Positions 26,901-36,056 of a stretch of 64,000 nucleotides of DNA are shown here, piece by piece. How positions within the stretch are numbered: the first letter of the stretch is position 1; the number at the start of each line of letters is the position of its first letter. The position numbers were made by a program, and so were the translations under genes. The notes under the pieces were generated by a model. The model was not told where the DNA came from. It made no database searches and saw only the letters and a program-made list of their open reading frames with translations. This stretch comes from Betaproteobacteria bacterium (GTDB taxonomy: Bacteria; Pseudomonadota; Gammaproteobacteria; Burkholderiales; Ga0077523), in contig JADJPK010000004.1 of assembly GCA_016713305.1 (NCBI GenBank), positions 186,001 through 250,000 on the forward strand. Direction: 5' to 3'.

Positions 26901-27313
26901 CGGTACCCCCGTAGCTCGGACGGGCCTCGAAGAGCGCGGCGCAACGGCGCACGGGACGAGCGCGCCCGTCCGGATGACGATGAGGTGCTTCCACCCATGC
27001 TGCAGTCGCGGTTCCATTGTTCTGCCGCGCCTTTTCCCTCCCGGACGGGAGAGAGCAGGAGGCCGGCTCTCGATCGACAGATGATCGGCGCAGTACCTGT
27101 CATCTTGAGTGGTGAATTTGCCAGAGGGTCCCGACGCAGGCCTCGAGGCAGGCTGCCTGCAGGGCCGAAGACACCGGGTTGCAGCCGTGGCAAGCGACAC
27201 CTGCCCGGCCTTGCGGGCAGGACGGCCCGCGGCCAAGCTATCAGGAACTCTTTCAGCTTCTGCTGCTCGGACCCTGCCCGGCATCGACTCGGCGCTGCCC
27301 TGCCCCGCTCCTC
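26901..27313. other. Divergent 413-nt intergenic region between two binding-protein genes
   Basis: No gene is evident. A perfect 8-bp hairpin, CCTGCCCG (27200-27207) with CGGGCAGG (27214-27221), lies about 93 nt before the NMT1-like gene, without a T-run. I looked for a TPP riboswitch and found no CTGAGA/ACCTGA pair in the right order. Promoters for both genes must lie here, but none is strong by eye. Confidence 0.4.
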
Positions 27314-28276
27314 ATGAAGATCCTGCCTTCCCTCCTGTGTCTGGTCCTCCAATGCCTGGCCGCGAGCGCTCTTGCTGCGGACCGCATGACCCTCTGCCTG
27401 AACTGGTCGCCCGGGGCCGATCACGCACCGCTGTACTTCGCACGCAGCGAAGGCTGGTTCGCCGATGCCGGGCTGGCGGCCACGCTCGTTCCCGGGGGTG
27501 GCTCGGTGGATGCGCTGTCACGCCTGGGACGCGGCGAGTGCGATGCGGCCGTGGCGGATTTCGGTGCGGTGCAGGCATCGCCCACCCATGACAACGCCCC
27601 GGTGGCCGTCATGGCGATCGTTTCCGAGTCTCCGCTGGCTTTCCTGTCGGGGCGGACCGCCCCGCTCCGAGGCCTGGAGGACCTGCGAGGTGCAAGGATC
27701 GCGGCGGATCCGAACGAACTGGCCCGCCGGCTGTGGCCGTATCTCCTCGCCCTCAACGGAAAGGAGGATCTGACGGTGACTTGGGTGGACGCCCCGAACA
27801 ACTCCAAGGTGGATGCCTTGCTGACAGGCAGGGCGGACGTGGCGGCCAGTACGTTCTACCACCATGTCCTCGAGTTCGAATCCGCCTTCGGCGATCGGCT
27901 TCGCAGCCTGGCATGGCGCGATCTGGGGGTGAACCCTTACGGCAACGTGCTGGTGTTCGCGCGGCGGACGATCGCGGAGTCACCACGCCAGGTGGCGCGG
28001 ACCGTGGAGATCGTCCAACGCGCCTACGCCGCATGCGTGCGCGCGGCATCACCTTGTCTGGATGCGCTGCTCGCGGCGAACTCCCATCTCGACGGAGCCG
28101 TCGAATCCTCGAAGTGGCGGCTGGTCAGCCCGCTGATCGCGCCGCCACGACGCCGAGGGGAGACCCTCGGCACGTTCGAGGAGAACAGGATCGGGGCCAC
28201 GGCAAAGCGTGCGGAGGTCCCCGCAGATCCGCGCTGGACCAACGAATTCCTGTCGACTGCACACGTGATCCCCTGA
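27314..28276 (+). CDS. NMT1/THI5-like periplasmic substrate-binding protein
   Basis: The 320-residue protein has a signal peptide ending ASALAADRM, then LCLNWSPGADHAPLYFARSE, the conserved opening of NMT1/ThiY-type binding proteins. It continues with GLAATLVPGGGSVDAL, CDAAVADFGAVQAS and KVDALLTGRADVAAS. Characterised relatives bind pyrimidine thiamine precursors or aromatic or sulfonate ligands. No transport genes flank it. It is divergent from the PotD-like gene and could belong to the same sensory setting, but nothing in the sequence proves that. Confidence 0.82.
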   Translation: MKILPSLLCLVLQCLAASALAADRMTLCLNWSPGADHAPLYFARSEGWFADAGLAATLVPGGGSVDALSRLGRGECDAAVADFGAVQASPTHDNAPVAVMAIVSESPLAFLSGRTAPLRGLEDLRGARIAADPNELARRLWPYLLALNGKEDLTVTWVDAPNNSKVDALLTGRADVAASTFYHHVLEFESAFGDRLRSLAWRDLGVNPYGNVLVFARRTIAESPRQVARTVEIVQRAYAACVRAASPCLDALLAANSHLDGAVESSKWRLVSPLIAPPRRRGETLGTFEENRIGATAKRAEVPADPRWTNEFLSTAHVIP

Positions 28277-28305
28277 GAACCTCGAAGCAACTGCGAAGAG
28301 TCCGG

Positions 28306-28569
28306 CTAACCGCCCTTGGCCTTCTGGAGCATCAAGGCGCGGTACTTCACCTCGAGCTGGTCCTTCGATTCGGCCACGTCCGGATCGGGCAGGACGCAGT
28401 CGACCGGGCAGACCTCCTGGCACTGCGGCTGCGCGAAGTGACCGACGCACTCGGTGCAGCGCTGCGGGTCGATCACGAAGATCAGCTCGCGCATGGAGAT
28501 GGCGTCGTTCGGGCATTCGGGCGCGCAAACGTCGCAGTTGATGCATTCGTCGGTGATCAGCAGCGCCAT
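28306..28569 (-). CDS. YfhL-type 2[4Fe-4S] ferredoxin
   Basis: The 87-residue protein has two cluster motifs: CINCDVCAPECP, then CTECVGHFAQPQCQEVCP, whose insertion between the second and third cysteines marks the Alvin/YfhL group. These ferredoxins have very low-potential clusters and serve as electron carriers. It lies 19 nt after coaD, a recurrent proteobacterial neighbour. Confidence 0.93.
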   Translation of the reverse strand: MALLITDECINCDVCAPECPNDAISMRELIFVIDPQRCTECVGHFAQPQCQEVCPVDCVLPDPDVAESKDQLEVKYRALMLQKAKGG

Positions 28570-28588
28570 GGTCGCAGCGTCGGAAGGG

Positions 28589-29068
28589 TCAGTCCTGCGC
28601 CTTGGCGCGCAGCCGGTCCAGTAGGAGCGGATTGACGAAGGGCGAAACGTCGCCGCCCATCGTGGCGATCTCGCGGACCATGGTGGCCGAGATGAACTGG
28701 TACTGCTCGGCAGGGGTCAGGAACAGTGTCTCGACATCGGGATAGAGGATGCGGTTCATGCCCGCGAGCTGGAACTCGTACTCGAAGTCCGTCACGGCGC
28801 GCAGACCGCGGACGATGATGCGCGAGTCGGCCTGCTTCAGGAAGGCCATGAGCAGCCCGGAAAATCCGCAGACTTCCACATTGGGGTACGGCGCCAGGAC
28901 CTCGCGCGCCATGCCGACCCGCTCTTCCAGCGTGAAGAACGGCTTCTTCACGCGGCTTTCCGCAATGGCGACGACGACGTAGTCGAACAGCTGGGAAGCG
29001 CGGCGCACGAGATCCTCGTGGCCACGGGTCATGGGATCGAAGGTCCCGGGATAGACGGCACGTCTCAT
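28589..29068 (-). CDS. coaD: Phosphopantetheine adenylyltransferase
   Basis: The 159-residue enzyme performs the penultimate step of coenzyme A synthesis. The nucleotidyltransferase signature GTFDPMTRGHEDLVRR is at residues 8-23 and the C-terminal ISATMVRE motif is present; length matches the family. The ATG overlaps the rsmD stop (ATGA), so the two are coupled. Confidence 0.97.
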   Translation of the reverse strand: MRRAVYPGTFDPMTRGHEDLVRRASQLFDYVVVAIAESRVKKPFFTLEERVGMAREVLAPYPNVEVCGFSGLLMAFLKQADSRIIVRGLRAVTDFEYEFQLAGMNRILYPDVETLFLTPAEQYQFISATMVREIATMGGDVSPFVNPLLLDRLRAKAQD

Positions 29069-29607
29069 GGAGTCTTCTGCAGCAGGTGCGCGTGGACGTT
29101 GCCGGCCTTGAGCCGGCGCAACACGTGCCAGCCCGCGAGATCGGCGATCGGAGAGGGAGCCTCCAGATACGCCAGACCTTCCGGTGACAGATGCGATGAA
29201 ATCTTCGCCGCGAGGCCCGGCGGATCCGCGTCCGCGTAGGGGGGGTCGGCAAAGACGACGTCGAAAACCCGCTGGTCCGTGCGCAGAAATTCTAGCGCAT
29301 CCATCCGGACCACCTGGGCCGTCGCGAGAGAGAGTGCACGGACGTTCTCGCGCAGGGATTCGGCCACCGCGCCATCCCGTTCCACCAGGACGACGGTCGA
29401 GGCGCCGCGCGAGGCGGCCTCGAGCCCCAGCGCCCCGCTGCCCGCAAAAAGGTCGAGGACGTGACGTCCGGCAAGATCCTGTCCGAGCCAGTTGAAGAGC
29501 GTCTCGCGCACGCGATCAGGGGTGGGACGCAACCCCGGCTTGTCCGGAAAGCGGATGAGGCGGCTGCGATGCAGGCCGCCGATGATCCGGACCTGCTGCG
29601 CCCTCAC
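29065..29607 (-). CDS. rsmD: 16S rRNA (guanine966-N2)-methyltransferase
   Basis: This 180-residue SAM-dependent enzyme starts MRAQQVRIIGGLHRSR and has the RPTPDRVRETLFNWL block, SAM motif LDLFAGSGALGLEA and catalytic DPPY (in VFADPPY). The start is GTG, overlapping the upstream M16 stop (GTGA). It modifies G966 in the 30S subunit. The rsmD-coaD-ferredoxin order is standard. Confidence 0.96.
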   Translation of the reverse strand: MRAQQVRIIGGLHRSRLIRFPDKPGLRPTPDRVRETLFNWLGQDLAGRHVLDLFAGSGALGLEAASRGASTVVLVERDGAVAESLRENVRALSLATAQVVRMDALEFLRTDQRVFDVVFADPPYADADPPGLAAKISSHLSPEGLAYLEAPSPIADLAGWHVLRRLKAGNVHAHLLQKTP

Positions 29608-30947
29608 TTCTGCGGCACGGCCCCGGCCACGACGACGGTGACCATGCGATCGGGGTTCACCCGGCGGCGGAAGGCATCCCGCACCTGTTCGACGCTCACC
29701 GACTCGATGTTCTCCACGAACCGGTCGAGGTAGTCGAGCGGCAGCCGGTAGAAGCCGATGAGGCCAAGATAGTCGTGGATCTTCTTGTTGGAGTCGATGC
29801 GCAGGGGAAATCCACCGACGAGGTTCATCCTGGCCGCCTCAAGCTCGGCAGGCGTGGGGCCCTCCGCCACGAAGCGTGTGACGGTATCCCGGACGACCTC
29901 CAGGGCCTGCGCCGCCTGTTCCTTCTTCGTCTGCAGGCCGATCTGGAAGACACCGCGCTGCTCCAGCGGCGAGAAGTAACTGTAGGAGCTGTAGGCGAGG
30001 CCGCGCTTCTGCCTCACCTCCTCCACCATGCGTGAGGCGAATCCGCCCCCGCCCAGGATGTAGTTGCCCACGAAGAGCGGAAAGTAGTCGGGATCGGTGC
30101 GGGTGATGCCCGGCTGGCCGACGAGGATGTGGCTCTGGCTTGCCGGATGGTCGATGACACGCTGCACGGGAGCCGCGAGATCCTCGACTGCGGGCAGCGG
30201 GGGGACCGGCCCGCCGGCCCGGGGCAAGCGCTCGGTGAGGCGCCGCGCGACCGCATCGGCTTCCTCCCGCGAGATGTCTCCCATGAGCGCGACCACGGCC
30301 CAGTCGGATCGGAACCACTGCCGGTAGAACTGCTCGAGGTCGGCCACCGTCAGGCGTTCCAGCGTGGCGCGTTCACCGGAACCCCGCAGCCCGTACGGGT
30401 GGGACCCGTACACGGCCGCGCTGAATGCCCGCTGGGCGATGGTCTCGGGCTTGGAGTCGGCTTCCTTCAATGCGGCGGCGAGCCGGTTCTTCTCGCGCTC
30501 CAGGACGTCGGCCGGGAACGTGGGCGCCTGCAGCACGTCGGCGAGGACCGCCAGCGCACGCTCGCGCTCCTTCGCACTGGACAGAGTGCGCAGTCCGTAG
30601 CCGGAGCGGTCGGTGTCGAACCGGCTGCCCATTTGCGCGCCGACGTCCGCCAGCTCTGCTGCGATCTTCGCTTCGTCGAGAGATTGCGTGCCCAGCCGCA
30701 TGAGGGCGACCGTCATGCCCGCGAGCCCTGACGTGGCCGGATCGTCGCGCGAGGAACCGGCAGGAAAATCGACGCTCACGTCCAGCATGGGCAGGGCGCG
30801 GTTCTCCACGAAGAGGACACGGGCGCCGTTGGGCAGCGTCCAGGCCTCGATGGGAAGCGTCGCATGCGCGAAATGCGATGCGGCAAGACACAGACCCCAC
30901 GCGGCGAATCGCAGGAACGCGGTGACGGTGAAACGGGAAGAGAACAT
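29604..30947 (-). CDS. M16-family peptidase homologue without zinc motif
   Basis: The 447-residue protein has a signal peptide (ending SHFAHA) and the two-domain M16 fold. At the position of the inverted zinc motif HxxEH it reads SGLAGMTVALMRLGT, so it is not a catalyst by itself. In two-gene M16 pairs such a subunit combines with an active partner, here the gene upstream. The ATG at 30947 has AGGAG upstream and a proper signal peptide; a TTG 18 nt earlier is less likely. Confidence 0.9.
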   Translation of the reverse strand: MFSSRFTVTAFLRFAAWGLCLAASHFAHATLPIEAWTLPNGARVLFVENRALPMLDVSVDFPAGSSRDDPATSGLAGMTVALMRLGTQSLDEAKIAAELADVGAQMGSRFDTDRSGYGLRTLSSAKERERALAVLADVLQAPTFPADVLEREKNRLAAALKEADSKPETIAQRAFSAAVYGSHPYGLRGSGERATLERLTVADLEQFYRQWFRSDWAVVALMGDISREEADAVARRLTERLPRAGGPVPPLPAVEDLAAPVQRVIDHPASQSHILVGQPGITRTDPDYFPLFVGNYILGGGGFASRMVEEVRQKRGLAYSSYSYFSPLEQRGVFQIGLQTKKEQAAQALEVVRDTVTRFVAEGPTPAELEAARMNLVGGFPLRIDSNKKIHDYLGLIGFYRLPLDYLDRFVENIESVSVEQVRDAFRRRVNPDRMVTVVVAGAVPQK

Positions 30948-30961
30948 GGAGATGCAGCTCC

Positions 30962-32347
30962 TCAATCGTGCCCGGCAGGCACGGTTCCGGCCTGCTTCAC
31001 GAGAGACTGGGGTTCGAGAACGGCGACGGTCAGGCGTTCGTCGACGAGATAGCGCCGCGCGACGTCGCGAATCTGCTCGGAGGTCACCTCGCGCACCCGG
31101 CGGGACTGCACTTCATCGGAATCGAACGGAAGACCTGCGTTCTCCAGGATGCCCATCTGCATGGCCTGATAGAACATGGAGTCGCGCTCGTACACCTGCT
31201 GCGCGATGACCTGCGCCTTGATGCGATCCAGTTCCACTTCGCTCACGCCTTCGTCGACCACGCGCTGAAGCTGCTGGCGCAGCGCGGACTCGAGATCGGC
31301 CACGGTCCTGCCGGCCGCCGGGACACCGTCCATGAAGAACATGCCCGGACCCCGATTGACGCTGTCGTAACTGGCGCCCGCGCTCACCGCGACGCGCTGT
31401 TCCCGCACCAGGGTGCGATCCAGGCGAGCCGCGTCGTTGCCGTCGAGAATGCCCACCAGAACGCTCAGCGCGTAAGGCTCCCAGTCCTTCCCGACATCGC
31501 GCAGAACGGGCACGTGCCATCCCATGAGCAGATAGGGAAGTTCGCCGGGCGCCTTGACCACGAGCCGCTTCGTCCCTCGCTGGGGCGGTTCGACCGCGGG
31601 CTTGCGTACGGGAAGGTCGCGTGCGGCCAGCGGTCCGAACTTCTCCTCGGCCAGCCGGAAGACCTCCTCGGGTTCGACATCGCCCACGACCACGAGAAGC
31701 GCGTTGTTGGGCGTGTACCAGGTCCGGTACCACTCGCGGGCATCGGCGACGGTCATGTTCTCCAGATCGTTCATCCAGCCGATGATGGGCCACTGATAGG
31801 GATGAACGGCGTAGGCGGCGGAATTGAACTGCTCGTACAGCAGGGAACGCGGCTGGTCGTCGGTGCGCATGCGCCGCTCTTCCATGACCACGCGGATCTC
31901 CTTGGCGAACTCTTCGTCGGAGAGCACCAGGTTCTGCATGCGGTCGGCTTCCAGGCCCAGGGCGATCGGCAGCTTGGACTTGTGGAGCTGCTGGAAGTAG
32001 GCCGTGTAGTCCTTGTTGGTGAAGGCATTCTCGCGTCCGCCGGCCTGGGCGATGGTCTTGGAGAACTTGTCCCCGGGATTGTCCCGGGTCCCCTTGAACA
32101 TCATGTGCTCGAGCACATGGGCGACGCCGGTGGTTCCGCTCTTCTCGTCCATGCTGCCGGCGCGGTACCAGACCATCGAGGCGACCGTGGGCGCCCGGTG
32201 ATCTTCCATCACGATGATCTTCATTCCATTGGAGAGAACGCGATCCCGGACATCGCCCTGTGCTGCGGGGGACGGAAGCGGGACGGCAAGCGTTCCCAGC
32301 AGTGCCGCACCGGCGAAGCGGCGCGTCAGGCTGTCGAAACGTGTCAT
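30962..32347 (-). CDS. M16-family zinc metallopeptidase (active subunit)
   Basis: The 461-residue protein has an N-terminal signal peptide followed by VLSNGMKIIVMEDHRAPTV. The zinc site HVLEHMMFKGT is intact and the distal glutamate is in EIRVVMEERR, about 75 residues later. Such periplasmic peptidases degrade peptides; the natural substrate is unknown. It precedes the inactive homologue by 14 nt and probably forms a heterodimer with it. The ATG at 32347 was chosen because 19 extra residues from an upstream start would precede the signal peptide. Confidence 0.92.
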   Translation of the reverse strand: MTRFDSLTRRFAGAALLGTLAVPLPSPAAQGDVRDRVLSNGMKIIVMEDHRAPTVASMVWYRAGSMDEKSGTTGVAHVLEHMMFKGTRDNPGDKFSKTIAQAGGRENAFTNKDYTAYFQQLHKSKLPIALGLEADRMQNLVLSDEEFAKEIRVVMEERRMRTDDQPRSLLYEQFNSAAYAVHPYQWPIIGWMNDLENMTVADAREWYRTWYTPNNALLVVVGDVEPEEVFRLAEEKFGPLAARDLPVRKPAVEPPQRGTKRLVVKAPGELPYLLMGWHVPVLRDVGKDWEPYALSVLVGILDGNDAARLDRTLVREQRVAVSAGASYDSVNRGPGMFFMDGVPAAGRTVADLESALRQQLQRVVDEGVSEVELDRIKAQVIAQQVYERDSMFYQAMQMGILENAGLPFDSDEVQSRRVREVTSEQIRDVARRYLVDERLTVAVLEPQSLVKQAGTVPAGHD

Positions 32348-32504
32348 GAGTCGGTGGAGGGAGAGATCGGCAATGTAGAATTCGGGCTGGCGGTGCATGC
32401 GCACTCACGCATGCACCCACCGCACCCACCAGATGACCGGCTCGGTCGAGCGATGCGCATTGCATTGGTCGTGCGCCGGACGGCAGCTGTGACACTCTAA
32501 CACC

Positions 32505-33470
32505 ATGCTGAGTTTCCTGAAGGGCAAGGACAAGGACCAGAAGGAGTCCGCCGAACCGTCGCGTTCGTGGACTCAGCGGTTGCGCGACGGCCTGGCCGCG
32601 ACGCGCGAAAAGCTGGGCGGACAGCTCAAGGAGCTCTTCACCAGTTCGGCCAGGATCGACGAGAGCTTCTACGAAGAACTCGAGACCATCCTCATCTCGT
32701 GCGATGTCGGCGTGGCGGCCACGCGCCACCTCATCGACGCCACCCGGGCGCGCGTCCGCAAGTCCGGAGCAGCCACACCCGAGGCCGTCCGGGATGAATT
32801 GAAGGCGGCCCTGGCGGACCTCGTCGCACCGCTCGAGCGTCCGTTCGCGATCGGCGCGGAAAGGCCTTTCGTCATCCTGCTGTGCGGTGTCAACGGCGCA
32901 GGCAAGACGACCTCCATCGGCAAGCTGGCCCATCTGTTCCAGGCGCAGGGCCACTCGGTCCTTCTGGCTGCGGGCGACACCTTCCGTGCGGCCGCGCGGG
33001 AACAACTCGCGGAATGGGGCAGCCGCAACAACGTCACGGTCGTCTCGCAGCAGTCCGGCGATCCCGGCGCAGTGATATTCGATGCCGTTCAATCGGCCGC
33101 GGCGAAGGGAATCACCGTGGTGCTGGCCGACACCGCGGGCCGTCTGCCCACTCAGCTTCACCTCATGGAAGAACTCAAGAAGGTGCGGCGGGTCACGCAC
33201 AAGGCGATGGAGGGGGCGCCCCACGAAACCCTCCTGGTGCTGGATGCCAACACCGGCCAGAACGCGGTGGCGCAGGTGAAGGCGTTCGACGACGCCATCG
33301 GCCTGAGCGGTCTCGTGCTCACCAAGCTGGACGGGACCGCCAAGGGCGGGGTGATCGCCGCGATCGCACGGGAACGGCCGGTACCGGTCCGGTTTATCGG
33401 TGTGGGCGAGAGCCTGGAGGATCTCCGGCCGTTCGAGGCGAGGGCCTTCGTCGACGCCATGATCGACTGA
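32505..33470 (+). CDS. ftsY: Signal recognition particle receptor FtsY
   Basis: The 321-residue SRP GTPase has a short charged N-terminal A domain, a four-helix N domain and a G domain with GVNGAGKTTS (G1), DTAGR and TKLDG. It docks SRP-ribosome complexes at the membrane. It is divergent from the M16 pair and starts the ftsY-ftsE-ftsX group; the short A domain is typical of betaproteobacteria. Confidence 0.96.
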   Translation: MLSFLKGKDKDQKESAEPSRSWTQRLRDGLAATREKLGGQLKELFTSSARIDESFYEELETILISCDVGVAATRHLIDATRARVRKSGAATPEAVRDELKAALADLVAPLERPFAIGAERPFVILLCGVNGAGKTTSIGKLAHLFQAQGHSVLLAAGDTFRAAAREQLAEWGSRNNVTVVSQQSGDPGAVIFDAVQSAAAKGITVVLADTAGRLPTQLHLMEELKKVRRVTHKAMEGAPHETLLVLDANTGQNAVAQVKAFDDAIGLSGLVLTKLDGTAKGGVIAAIARERPVPVRFIGVGESLEDLRPFEARAFVDAMID

Positions 33471-33476
33471 CCGGCC

Positions 33477-34130
33477 GTGATCCGACTGACCGATGTCGTC
33501 AAACGCTATCCCGGCGGACGGGAGGCCCTTCGCGGCATATCTCTCGAGGTGTCCAAGGGCGATTTCGTGCTTCTGACCGGCCATTCGGGCGCCGGCAAGA
33601 GCACGCTGCTCAAGCTGGTGGCTGCCATCGAGCGCCCCACTTCGGGCCTGGTGGAAGTGAGCGGCCAGAATCTGGCGCGGCTCAGCGTGGCGGCCATCCC
33701 CTATCTGCGGCGAAACCTGGGCCTGGTGTTTCAGGACCACAAGCTTCTCTACGACCGGTCCGTCTTCGAGAACGTCGCCCTGCCATTGCGGATAGCCGGT
33801 TTCGAAGGAGCCGACATCGGGCGCCGTGTGCGCGCTGCCCTGGAACGCGTGGGTCTTCGGGACCGTGAGCGGGAGAACCCCGTCGCGCTCTCGGGCGGCG
33901 AGCAGCAGCGGGTCTGTATCGCGAGGGCGGTGGTTCACCGTCCCGCCCTCATCCTGGCCGACGAGCCCACCGCCAATCTGGACGAAGCGTACGCCCGGGA
34001 GATCGTGTCCCTGTTCCAAACGCTGCATCAGGTGGGAGTGACGCTCATGGTCTCCACCCACTCCGCGGAGGCCTTTGCGGGCGTCAACCACCGCACGGTG
34101 GATCTGCGGGAAGGAGCCGTCGCCGCATGA
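33477..34130 (+). CDS. ftsE: Cell division ATP-binding protein FtsE
   Basis: The 217-residue ABC ATPase has Walker A GHSGAGKST, signature LSGGEQQR and Walker B LILADEPTANLD. With FtsX it regulates amidase activation at the septum rather than transport. The start is GTG, six bases after ftsY, and the stop overlaps the ftsX ATG (ATGA). Confidence 0.96.
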   Translation: MIRLTDVVKRYPGGREALRGISLEVSKGDFVLLTGHSGAGKSTLLKLVAAIERPTSGLVEVSGQNLARLSVAAIPYLRRNLGLVFQDHKLLYDRSVFENVALPLRIAGFEGADIGRRVRAALERVGLRDRERENPVALSGGEQQRVCIARAVVHRPALILADEPTANLDEAYAREIVSLFQTLHQVGVTLMVSTHSAEAFAGVNHRTVDLREGAVAA

Positions 34131-35032
34131 GGCGCTGGATTCGTGAGCACGTGCTCGCTGTCAGGGATGCCCTGGGCCGGCTGGTGAGGCATAGTCCGGC
34201 GACGGTACTGAACGTGCTGGTGATGGGTTTCGCGCTGGCATTGCCGGCAGGGCTTCACGCCGTCCTCAAGAACGTCTCCGAGCTGTTGCCCCGGGCGGCC
34301 CCGGAGCCCCAGCTCACCCTTTTCCTGCGCACGTCCGCGGCCTCGGGCGAGATCGAGGCCATCTCGGCCAGACTTCAAGCCCACGCGGCGGTGGCCCGCG
34401 CGCGCTTCGTGTCGAAGGACAAGGCCCTGGACGACCTCAAGCAGTCCGCCGGCCTCGTGGACGTCGTCGACGAACTGGGCCGCAACCCCCTTCCCGACGC
34501 TTTCATCGTGTCGGCGCGCAAGGATGCCGCCGCCGAACTGGAGGGTTTGAAGAAGGCGGCCGAGGAGTGGCCCGGGGTGGAATATGCCCAGCTCGACAGC
34601 ACCTGGGCGCGCCAGCTGGGCGCGACGCTGCTCGCGGGCAGGGTTTCGGCTGCGATCCTGGCCGTGATCCTGGCGGTGGCTCTGCTGGCCGTCACTTTCA
34701 ACACCATCCGCCTGCAGATCCTGGGGAGACGCGAGGAAATCGAGGTTTCCAAGCTCATCGGCGCGACGAATGCCTACATCCGCCGGCCTTTCCTGTATTT
34801 CGGAGCGCTCCAATCGCTCCTCGGCGGCTTGTTCGGCTGGGGCCTCATCGCCCTTGCAATCCGCGTCCTCGAACACAATCTCGGTGATGCGGTGGGACTC
34901 GTTTCCCCGCGCGGCAGCCTGCTGGGCCTGGCCCCGGTCGAAGTGGGGCTTCTCTGCGGAGGCGCCGCCGTGCTCGGGTGGTGCGGGGCGTGGCTGTCGG
35001 CCACCTTCTTTCTCCGCCGGCTGGAGCCGTGA
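34127..35032 (+). CDS. ftsX: Cell division protein FtsX
   Basis: The 301-residue membrane protein has an amphipathic N-terminus, a first helix near 25-45, an extracellular loop (about 55-160) including ARFVSKDKALDDLKQ, and three C-terminal helices after LGATLLAGRVSAAILAVI. This is the FtsX/permease topology. A CCGGCT/AGCCCGG stem followed by TTTTTG overlaps its stop and may terminate part of the transcripts before rpoH. Confidence 0.95.
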   Translation: MRRWIREHVLAVRDALGRLVRHSPATVLNVLVMGFALALPAGLHAVLKNVSELLPRAAPEPQLTLFLRTSAASGEIEAISARLQAHAAVARARFVSKDKALDDLKQSAGLVDVVDELGRNPLPDAFIVSARKDAAAELEGLKKAAEEWPGVEYAQLDSTWARQLGATLLAGRVSAAILAVILAVALLAVTFNTIRLQILGRREEIEVSKLIGATNAYIRRPFLYFGALQSLLGGLFGWGLIALAIRVLEHNLGDAVGLVSPRGSLLGLAPVEVGLLCGGAAVLGWCGAWLSATFFLRRLEP

Positions 35033-35084
35033 GCCCGGGTTTTTGTTGAATCAGGGCTCCAGATCCGGGAACCCGGACCGATGT

Positions 35085-35111
35085 TTGGCACTCATAGATT
35101 GAGAGTGCTAG
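35085..35111 (+). promoter_or_regulatory. CIRCE element (HrcA operator) upstream of rpoH
   Basis: The sequence TTGGCACTC, nine bases, GAGTGCTAG matches the CIRCE consensus TTAGCACTC-N9-GAGTGCTAA with one difference in each arm. It lies 31 nt before the chosen rpoH start, where HrcA would block transcription. hrcA itself is not in the window. Confidence 0.85.
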
Positions 35112-35142
35112 CATTCTGTCCATCAGGAGGATGAAGAGCCCC

Positions 35143-36006
35143 ATGACCACCATGTCCACCGCCCTGTCCCTTGCGACCCCGGTTCCGTCCCCGGCCACCA
35201 TCGACAGCTACATCCAGTCGGTGGGCCGCTTTCCCCTGCTTTCGCAGGAGGAAGAGACGGATCTCGCCCGGCGCTATCGCAACGACGAAGATCTGGAAGC
35301 TGCCCGCATGCTGGTGCTGTCGCATCTGCGGCTGGTGGTGGCGATCGCGCGGGGATACATGGGGTACGGATTGCAGCAGGCCGATCTCATCCAGGAAGGA
35401 AACATCGGCCTGATGAAGGCGGTCAAGCGCTTCGACCCGGAACGCGGCGTTCGTCTGGTCTCCTTTGCCGTGCACTGGATCCGCGCCGAGATCCACGAGT
35501 TCATTCTCCGCAACTGGCGCATCGTCAAGATCGCAACGACCAAGGCCCAGCGGAAGCTGTTCTTCAATCTCCGCAGCATGAAGGCGGGATTGAACACCCT
35601 CACGCCGGACGAAGTGGACGCCATGGCGCAGGAACTCCGGGTGAAACCCGAGGAAGTGGTGGAGATGGAAACCCGGCTGGGTGGCGGCGATGTGGCGCTG
35701 GAGCCGGCAGACGACGACGAGGAGGTGTTCAGCCCGATCGCCTATCTGTCCAACCCGGAGGACGAACCAGGCCGCCTGCTGGAAAACGCCCAGACGGAAC
35801 GGGTGCGCACCGAAGGTCTGGCCCAGGCGTTGGCAGCGCTGGATCCACGCAGCCGCAGAATCATCGAAGCCCGGTGGCTGCGTGAAACGGATACGGCCAC
35901 GCTGCACGAACTGGCCGAGGAATTCGGTGTGTCGGCGGAGCGCATCCGCCAGATCGAAGTGCAGGCAATGAAGAAACTGCGTCTGGCCATGGCAGAAGCC
36001 GCCTGA
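35143..36006 (+). CDS. rpoH: Heat-shock sigma factor sigma-32
   Basis: The 287-residue sigma factor shows region 1.2/2 (TIDSYIQSVGRFPLLSQEEE, then NIGLMKAVKRFDPERGVRLV), the RpoH box QRKLFFNLR that separates it from other group 3 factors, and the region 4.2 helix-turn-helix (LAEEFGVSAERIRQIEVQAM). Starts at 35131, 35143 and 35152 are possible; the AGGAGG at 35125-35130 is too close to the first, so I took 35143. A CIRCE operator upstream implies HrcA control in addition to the usual mechanisms. It follows ftsX as usual. Confidence 0.95.
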   Translation: MTTMSTALSLATPVPSPATIDSYIQSVGRFPLLSQEEETDLARRYRNDEDLEAARMLVLSHLRLVVAIARGYMGYGLQQADLIQEGNIGLMKAVKRFDPERGVRLVSFAVHWIRAEIHEFILRNWRIVKIATTKAQRKLFFNLRSMKAGLNTLTPDEVDAMAQELRVKPEEVVEMETRLGGGDVALEPADDDEEVFSPIAYLSNPEDEPGRLLENAQTERVRTEGLAQALAALDPRSRRIIEARWLRETDTATLHELAEEFGVSAERIRQIEVQAMKKLRLAMAEAA

Positions 36007-36024
36007 CCGGACCCCGGTCGAACG

Positions 36025-36056
36025 AACGGCCTTCCTCGGAAGGCCGTTTTCGTTTG
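36025..36056 (+). terminator. Rho-independent terminator of rpoH
   Basis: AACGGCCTTCC (36025-36035) pairs with GGAAGGCCGTT (36038-36048) and is followed by TTCGTTT. The stem is perfect, ends in a tight CTCG turn and starts 19 nt after the rpoH stop. It faces the convergent SCO gene; the 170 nt beyond hold nothing recognisable. Confidence 0.85.

Noticed and set aside
26901..27313. TPP riboswitch before the NMT1-like gene
   Set aside because: The conserved core elements are absent; only a simple hairpin without a T-run is present.
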